DNA of 64,000 nt from Methylobacterium sp. (GTDB lineage Bacteria; Pseudomonadota; Alphaproteobacteria; Rhizobiales; Beijerinckiaceae): positions 124,001 through 188,000 of the forward strand of contig JADCBP010000009.1 of NCBI GenBank assembly GCA_020253445.1. The letters are read 5' to 3'. A program made the translations under genes and the position numbers. Every line of letters starts with the position of its first letter. The stretch's first letter is position 1. Under the pieces are notes generated by a model, which was not told the DNA's origin, did not search any database, and worked only from the letters and a program-made list of their open reading frames with translations. Shown here one piece after another: positions 58,499 to 64,000 of the stretch.

Positions 58499-61123
58499 TT
58501 ACCTCGTGCGGTTCGAGAACTGGCTCTCGATCAGATCCCGCAGCGTCAGGCGCATCAGGATCGTGCTGGTGGTGCGATTGGTCGGCTGGCCGCCGGCGGC
58601 GGTCAGCGAGAGATAATCGGAATTGGCGCGCGTATAGGTCACCGAGAAATCGGTGCACTCATCCCGGTAACCCATGCCCAACGTGGTGGCCGCCACGCGC
58701 CATTGCGTGCCGCTATAGGTCTGGCCCAGCGTATTCGCGACAGAGCGCTGGCTGAGATAACGATCCATATCGAAGAGAACGGAACCTGCCACGTAGAAAT
58801 TCTGCGGCAGATCCACCTTCGACTGCAGGAACAGGCCCTCGCGGCGCAGCGGGTAGCCCAGCTCGGGCTGCGGCGAGATCCGGGTATAGACCGCGCTGAA
58901 ATTCACCTTGCCCAGGGTGCTTGTCGCCGAGAGATCGAAACGACGCAGGCTCAGGTTCCTCTCGTCATATCGACCGCGTGCCGTGAAGTTCATGTTGGAG
59001 AAGGGCTGCACCGTGACCGCCGTCACGTAATCCGAGCGGGAGCTTTCGAGGCCTGAATTGCGGCCGGTATTCGCAAGATCAAAAGCCGCAAAGGAATTGC
59101 GGCCGGCCAGATGCACCGACTGGCCGAACAGAACAGAGGTGAAGAACTCGCCATTCGACCGGAAGGAGTAACGGCCGCCATAATTCAGGCGCGAGCCGCC
59201 TTCCACGCGGTCATAACCGGAGAACTTGTTGATCGAGAAGATCGAGTTCTCGTCAAAGACGAGGCTCTGCGCATCCTCGTTCGGCAGGTTGCCGATCTGG
59301 GTCTCGTTCGGCCTGAGGATCACCTGCGCGATGGGCTCGACATGGTGCGTGCCGAGCGCCGTCTGCGCGAAGAACGGATAGCGGTATTCGAGGCCCAGGC
59401 TCGGCATGGCCCGGAACAGGAAATTGTCGCGGTTGCTGCCAAGGAAGTTCGATTGCTGTGCATTCGAGAAGCCCGGGCCGTTAAAGCCCTGCAAAGTCTG
59501 GTCCGGCGAATTGAAGCCGCTGAGATTCTGCCGGAGATAGGCGAAATCCGCACGCATGCCGAAAAACGGAGTCCATTCCTGCCCCAGCGGGTCGATGAAG
59601 CGGCGGCGCCAGTTCATCTCGGCCGTGTTGCGGGCATATTCACCCGCGAAGCCGCGCAGCAGGCATTGGCCAGGGCGATAGGCGCCCTTCGTGGTCAAGC
59701 CGCCATCGGTCGAATAGATGCAAGGCATGTAAAGGCCGGTCGAGTTCGCGGCGTAAAGCAGGCCACCCGGGGTGAAGGTCGGGTTGCTCGGCTGCGCCAG
59801 GGCCTGGAACAGGGCCGCCTCGCGCTGGATGGCCGCGCCATTGGCGCTCAGCCGCAATTCGCCACCGAGATTATCGAGCGTGAAGCGACGGTCGAAATCA
59901 TAGGAGGGCGCCACGCGCTCGATCTGTTTCTGCCAGTCGCCCGCAGTCAGGCCGAGGAAGGCAAAGGCCGAGATGTCCATCCGGCTGCGCGCGCCCTGGC
60001 CGCGCAGGTATATCTCGGAGATCGATTCGCTCAGGAACATGTTCGAGAGCGTCTGCGGCTTGATCTTGTAATCCGTGAAATAGTGCTTGTCGGTCGCCCA
60101 GGCTGCATTCCAGCCGAAGGCCCACTTCTCGTTGAGGTAGAACTTGCCCCTGCTTTCGACGGAGCCGCGAAAATCCTTCGTGCCCGCGCCGAGAAATGGC
60201 TGGGTGGGGAAGAGCTCCGGACGTTCCTGCCAGATGCCGTTCACGCGGAGATTGTAGCTGCCATGCTCCAGCCGGTGACGCCAGAAAAGATCAAGATGCG
60301 CGCCCTGCCGGCTGAGGGCCGTGGGCGTGAAGGTCAGGTCATAGTTCGGCGCAATCGACCAGAAGATCGGCAGGCTCACGCCGCGGCCAAGGAGCGTTTT
60401 GTTCATGAAGCGTGGCGGCAGAACGCCGGAGAGATTACGGACCGAGGGATCAGGGGCGTTGAAGAACGGGATCCACGCCACCGGCACGCCCCAGAATTCG
60501 ATGGTGGCGTTCTCGTAATAGATGCGGCGCTCGGAATTCTTGTGAATGATGCGCGCGGCCTTCACCTGCCAGAGCGGCGGACGCTCCGGGTTGTCCTTGC
60601 AGGGTTCGCAGGAGGTGAAGGTGCCGTTCTGGAAAACGGTCGTCTCGCCATCCGTGCGCTCGGCGCGGGCGGCGGAGAACCGGTTGCGCTCGACGGTCTC
60701 GACGCGCAGGCTGTCGATGAAGCCGTCGCGGAAATCGTCGGTCAGGTCGAAGCGGGTGCCAAAGGACTTCGTGCCGTCCGAGTCGGTCATGCGCGCATTG
60801 CCCTCGGCATAGACGCGCTTGGTCTTGCGATCATAGATGACGCGATCCGCCTCCAGCACCTTGCCCTGGTAGTAGATCTGCACGTCGCCACTGGCGGTCA
60901 CGCGGTCGCGGTCGCGGTCGTAGATGATCTCCTTCGCGTCCACGAGCATGCGCGAGCGTTCGCCCGTCGCGCTGGCGCGCGTGAGCCGATCATTCAGGGT
61001 CTGAGCGGAAAGCCCGGTCGAATCGGCATCCAGCGCAAGCAGGAACAGCACCGAGAAAGCCGCCAGACCGAGCTTGCGGAACGTTAACCAACTCTCGCGA
61101 TTCTCCGGCGAATCGGCCCTCAT
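58499..61123 (-). CDS. lptD: LPS-assembly protein LptD
   Basis: Outer-membrane beta-barrel of 874 residues from the ATG at 61123, which overlaps the lptG stop. Signal peptide near 19-42. The OstA-like N-terminal domain starts MLVDAKEIIYDRDRDRVTAS and carries a DVQIYYQGKVLEADRV strand; the barrel follows. Several cysteines occur (FTSCEPCKD, YMPCIYS, GQCLLRG, DECTDF) that could form the disulphides known for LptD. Places LPS in the outer leaflet together with LptE. Confidence 0.95.
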   Translation of the reverse strand: MRADSPENRESWLTFRKLGLAAFSVLFLLALDADSTGLSAQTLNDRLTRASATGERSRMLVDAKEIIYDRDRDRVTASGDVQIYYQGKVLEADRVIYDRKTKRVYAEGNARMTDSDGTKSFGTRFDLTDDFRDGFIDSLRVETVERNRFSAARAERTDGETTVFQNGTFTSCEPCKDNPERPPLWQVKAARIIHKNSERRIYYENATIEFWGVPVAWIPFFNAPDPSVRNLSGVLPPRFMNKTLLGRGVSLPIFWSIAPNYDLTFTPTALSRQGAHLDLFWRHRLEHGSYNLRVNGIWQERPELFPTQPFLGAGTKDFRGSVESRGKFYLNEKWAFGWNAAWATDKHYFTDYKIKPQTLSNMFLSESISEIYLRGQGARSRMDISAFAFLGLTAGDWQKQIERVAPSYDFDRRFTLDNLGGELRLSANGAAIQREAALFQALAQPSNPTFTPGGLLYAANSTGLYMPCIYSTDGGLTTKGAYRPGQCLLRGFAGEYARNTAEMNWRRRFIDPLGQEWTPFFGMRADFAYLRQNLSGFNSPDQTLQGFNGPGFSNAQQSNFLGSNRDNFLFRAMPSLGLEYRYPFFAQTALGTHHVEPIAQVILRPNETQIGNLPNEDAQSLVFDENSIFSINKFSGYDRVEGGSRLNYGGRYSFRSNGEFFTSVLFGQSVHLAGRNSFAAFDLANTGRNSGLESSRSDYVTAVTVQPFSNMNFTARGRYDERNLSLRRFDLSATSTLGKVNFSAVYTRISPQPELGYPLRREGLFLQSKVDLPQNFYVAGSVLFDMDRYLSQRSVANTLGQTYSGTQWRVAATTLGMGYRDECTDFSVTYTRANSDYLSLTAAGGQPTNRTTSTILMRLTLRDLIESQFSNRTR

Positions 61124-62208
61124 CACCCGTCTTCCTTGTTCAGAAGCACGAGGACACTCATGGCGGAGGCAAACAGAGGGGAGGCCCAGGCGGCGAGCGT
61201 TGTGCTGACAACACCGGCATTTCCCAGGTCTTCGGCGACTTCCGTCGCGATATAGAGGCCAAAACCAGCCACCACTCCACCAAGCACCATTGTCGCCAGA
61301 CCACCAGAACGCAGAAATTTTAAAGAAAAACAAGCGGCAACGAGAACCATCGCAACCAGCAAGGCCGGCCGCGCCCATAACGACTGATAGATGAGGCGAT
61401 ACCGCGTCGTGTCGAGACCTGCAAGCTCCAGCCGCTCGATGATGCCGGGGAGGGACCAGAAGGAAACAGCCTGCCCCGGTCCGAGGGCCGAGCGCATCTC
61501 CTCCGGCGTGAGGTTGGTCGCCACGAGATAGACAGCGTAACTCTCGGGCTCATGATCCTCCGAGACCACACGGGCCTGCTCCAGCCGCCAATAGCCCGCT
61601 CGCAGACGGGCCACCGGCGCCTCGACGCGCTCCACAAACTGGCCGCGCTCGTCCATCACGAAGAATTGCACGCCGCGCAGCGTATCGTTGGCGGAATCGA
61701 GCGCCGTCGCGCGGATGATCGCCTCGCCATCGATCGAGCGCTGACGCAGCCAGATGACGCTGCCGAGGGTGGCGCCGCCGCGCCGGAAGAGATGGGCCTC
61801 CAGCGTGTTGGCCCGATCCTTGAACTTCGTCGCGACGGGATTGTAGACCGTCACCACAAGGCCGCCAATGACCAGCGCCAGGATGATCGCCGGCGTCAGG
61901 AACTGCCAGGCCGAATAGCCCGCCGCGCGCGCCACCACGAGTTCCAGCCTGCGGGAAAGGGCGATGAAGCTCGCCATCGCGCCGAAAAGCATGCCGAAGG
62001 GAATGACCTGCTCGGCGGTCGCCGGCGTGCGGAACAGGGCGAGCTTCGCCATGGTGCCGGTGCCGGCCCCCACGGAATCGCCCGCGCGGCGCATCAGCTC
62101 GACGAAATCGAGCGTGTAGATCAACGCGAAGATCGTGAGGAACACGATCATCATGGCGGAGAGAAACCGCCGGGCGAAATAGAACCCCAGCGTGCGGCCG
62201 ATCATCAT
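61123..62208 (-). CDS. lptG: LPS export ABC transporter permease LptG
   Basis: 361 residues; six membrane helices in two groups with a periplasmic beta-jellyroll between them. Starts GRTLGFYFARRFLSAMM. Forms the LptB2FG complex with LptF and LptB (not in the window). ATG at 62208 overlaps the lptF stop; a second ATG follows at 62205. Confidence 0.95.
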   Translation of the reverse strand: MMIGRTLGFYFARRFLSAMMIVFLTIFALIYTLDFVELMRRAGDSVGAGTGTMAKLALFRTPATAEQVIPFGMLFGAMASFIALSRRLELVVARAAGYSAWQFLTPAIILALVIGGLVVTVYNPVATKFKDRANTLEAHLFRRGGATLGSVIWLRQRSIDGEAIIRATALDSANDTLRGVQFFVMDERGQFVERVEAPVARLRAGYWRLEQARVVSEDHEPESYAVYLVATNLTPEEMRSALGPGQAVSFWSLPGIIERLELAGLDTTRYRLIYQSLWARPALLVAMVLVAACFSLKFLRSGGLATMVLGGVVAGFGLYIATEVAEDLGNAGVVSTTLAAWASPLFASAMSVLVLLNKEDG

Positions 62209-63383
62209 CCCGCGACCCTACGGCGGAAGGGCAGGCGCAGGAGGATCGCCCCCGGGATCCGCGCCCAGTCGAATTCGGGCAGCAGCTTCCGGCGCTGCGG
62301 CCAGAAGGATCGCCAGGCCATGAAGCCGGCAATCGCGGTCGAGAGCAACGGCACGGCATACATCAGCGGCACGCCCGCCGCATTGCGCACCGCAAAGCTC
62401 GCGGCCGCGAAACCGGCAATGCGCATCACCACCAATGCGACCACGGCGCCGAAAATCGCCTGGCCGCGCCCCTGCCGCGTCGTGCGCGCACTGCCGAGGG
62501 CGGCAAATGCAATCGCAAGCGTCGCAAAGGGGTAGAGCGGGTTTGTCAGCCGGTCATGCAGTTCGGAACGGAAACGCCCATAGATCGACTGCACGTAAGG
62601 ATCGTCCCGGTCGAGTGTGAGAAGCTCGCTCGTGCGGCGCTCGCGCGGCTTGAACTGGATCGGCCCGCGCCCCTGCTCGAACTGGTCGAGATCGAACACG
62701 TAGCGCTCGAAGCCGATGAGGGTGGAGCCGCGCGCGCCGCTCTCCTGCCGCTGCATGGAGCCTTTCTCGAGAACCAGGTAGGTCGCGCCATCCACCTCCA
62801 CGACCTGACCGCGCTCCGCGAGATAGGCCGCCGCGAGATTGGGGTCGCGCGAATCATGGATCATCACCCCGCCCATCGCGCCGCCGGGAAGCCGGTCGCG
62901 GTAATGGAAGGTGATGCCGCGTTCGAGCTCGATGAACTTCCCCTCCTGCAGGATCCGCGTCACCACATCCGCCCGCACCTTCGTGATGACGGTGCGGAGC
63001 GCCCGGAAGCTCTCCGGAATCGCGAACAGCGTGATGGAGCCCACGAGCAGGGTCACCACCACCGTGAGCATTGCGAAGGGCCGCAGGATGGTCATCGGCG
63101 AGAGGCCGGCCGCATTCATCACGATGAGTTCGCTGTCGGAATTGAGCCGGTTCAGCGTGTAGAGAACCGCGATGAACAGCGCGAGCGGCGCGATGATCAT
63201 CACGAGGGCCGGCACGCTCAGCATGGTCACTTCCAGGAAAAGCAGGATCGTCTGGCCCTTGCCGGTGACGAGGTTGAGCTCGCGCAGGGCCTGCGTGACC
63301 CAGATGATCCCGGTCAGCGCGAAGAGACAGGCGAAAAACGCCACCGCCGCAATCCGCAGGATATATCGCTCGATCATGCTCAT
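62205..63383 (-). CDS. lptF: LPS export ABC transporter permease LptF
   Basis: 392 residues from the ATG at 63383 (AGGAAAG upstream). It starts MSMIERYILRIAAVAFFAC and shows LPLALFIAVLYTLNRLNSDSELIVM-type sequence (actual APLALFIAVLYTLNRL). Same membrane layout as LptG. The pepA gene diverges from it by 227 bp. Confidence 0.95.
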   Translation of the reverse strand: MSMIERYILRIAAVAFFACLFALTGIIWVTQALRELNLVTGKGQTILLFLEVTMLSVPALVMIIAPLALFIAVLYTLNRLNSDSELIVMNAAGLSPMTILRPFAMLTVVVTLLVGSITLFAIPESFRALRTVITKVRADVVTRILQEGKFIELERGITFHYRDRLPGGAMGGVMIHDSRDPNLAAAYLAERGQVVEVDGATYLVLEKGSMQRQESGARGSTLIGFERYVFDLDQFEQGRGPIQFKPRERRTSELLTLDRDDPYVQSIYGRFRSELHDRLTNPLYPFATLAIAFAALGSARTTRQGRGQAIFGAVVALVVMRIAGFAAASFAVRNAAGVPLMYAVPLLSTAIAGFMAWRSFWPQRRKLLPEFDWARIPGAILLRLPFRRRVAG

Positions 63384-63610
63384 TTCGGATTCTTTCCTGC
63401 CGCGAAATCGCGGCGCTCGCAAGGCAGGTGATGCAAGGCACGGAGCGGGATCGCATTCTGCGTGCCGGATTAACGAAAACCTCGCCCAAACCCTTCTGGC
63501 CCTTGCGGGAAAGGGCGATCCGCTCCACGTTGTCCAAAGTGACCAACCGCCGGGAATCATGGGAATTTGCGCTTTCGCTCTCCCAGACCGGACGATCTGA
63601 CGAGGATTTC

Positions 63611-64000
63611 ATGGCCCAGAGCCCGACCATCACCTTCGTTCCCCTCACGCAGGAGCCGGCCAGTCCTGTGCTCGGCCTCTTCGCGAACGAGGCGGGCATT
63701 TCGGCGCAAACCGCCGCGTTGATCGGCGAGAAGCCGGCCCAGCGGCTGGCCCAGGCGATCAAGGCCGAGGAATTCAAGGGCAAGGGCGGTTCCTCGCTGT
63801 CGCTGCCGGCCGAGCCCGGCTTCGGGCAGGAGGCGACGCATGTGCTGCTGATCGGCCTTGCTGGCGACGAGGAGAACCCCGCGCCGAATGCCGTGCGTCT
63901 GGGCGGGCAGGCGCTGTCGAAGCTTCCGAAGAATCGCCCGGCGAGCCTCGTTCTGCTTGGACCAAAGGCTCCGTTCACGCCGCAGGAGGCCGCCGATTTC
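63611..64000 (+). CDS. pepA: Leucyl aminopeptidase (5' part, cut by the window end)
   Basis: First 130 codons, no stop before the window ends. The N-terminal domain reads ITFVPLTQEPASPVLGLF, then EKPAQRLAQAIKAEEFKGK and THVLLIGLAGDEENPAP, typical of PepA; the zinc-binding C-terminal part is outside. GAGGA precedes the ATG. Cytoplasmic, releases N-terminal residues from peptides. Confidence 0.87.
   Translation, partial: MAQSPTITFVPLTQEPASPVLGLFANEAGISAQTAALIGEKPAQRLAQAIKAEEFKGKGGSSLSLPAEPGFGQEATHVLLIGLAGDEENPAPNAVRLGGQALSKLPKNRPASLVLLGPKAPFTPQEAADF

Overview
The window is a chromosomal segment of a high-GC alphaproteobacterium, most probably of the order Hyphomicrobiales (Rhizobiales). The pointers are gene content and order: fabD-fabG-acpP-fabF-mltG-gmk, lptF-lptG-lptD-surA-rsmA, rpsF-rpsR-DUF2232-rplI-dnaB-alr-radA, a urease cluster with an extra small gene between ureA and ureB, and copies of a short palindromic repeat that I remember from this order. 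I saw no rRNA, tRNA, CRISPR array, prophage or intact transposon, and I cannot name the genus.

Layout. 0.26-3.6 kb: DMT-family exporter, selO and nadC (minus strand). 3.6-12.7 kb: an inositol-related locus. On the minus strand iolG, an inositol-monophosphatase-like gene and a three-gene FbpABC/AfuABC-type ABC importer are read in that order; a short-chain dehydrogenase and an iolC-DUF2090 fusion diverge from them. 13.1-15.3 kb: a secreted protein with a degenerate transglutaminase-like core, and a DUF2177 membrane protein. 15.4-21.8 kb: urease operon ureD-ureA-small ORF-ureB-ureC-msrQ-ureE-ureF-ureG. 21.8-24.6 kb: hypothetical gene, ppx/gppA-like gene, rlmE and a small hypothetical gene. 25.1-32.0 kb: amidohydrolase, a complete LIV-type ABC importer (livKHMGF) and a zinc alcohol dehydrogenase, followed by a broken LysR fragment. 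32.4-43.6 kb: guaA, an RsmB-type methyltransferase, a small lipoprotein, guaB, nnrU, a YfgM-like gene, der, an SDR gene, purF and cvpA. 43.6-50.8 kb: radA, a small hypothetical gene, alr, dnaB, rplI, a DUF2232 gene, rpsR and rpsF. 51.1-56.7 kb: fatty-acid synthesis genes, mltG and gmk. 56.7-63.4 kb: rsmA, a SurA-like chaperone, lptD, lptG and lptF. From 63.6 kb the start of pepA runs off the window.

How the genes work together. The most interesting unit is the divergent locus at 3.6-12.7 kb. An importer of the family that includes the hexose-phosphate transporter AfuABC is encoded next to a sugar/inositol phosphatase, an inositol dehydrogenase, an SDR and a 2-deoxy-5-keto-gluconate kinase. 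I infer uptake of a phosphorylated inositol or related polyol phosphate, followed by dephosphorylation and oxidation. The later inositol genes iolD, iolE and iolB are not in the window. Two inverted repeats upstream of the importer's binding-protein gene could be operators. A second point is a 48-bp palindromic element present in three copies: one supplies the stop codon of rlmE, one is intergenic, and one is inserted in frame in the rsmB-type gene, with matching base changes in both arms of the stem.
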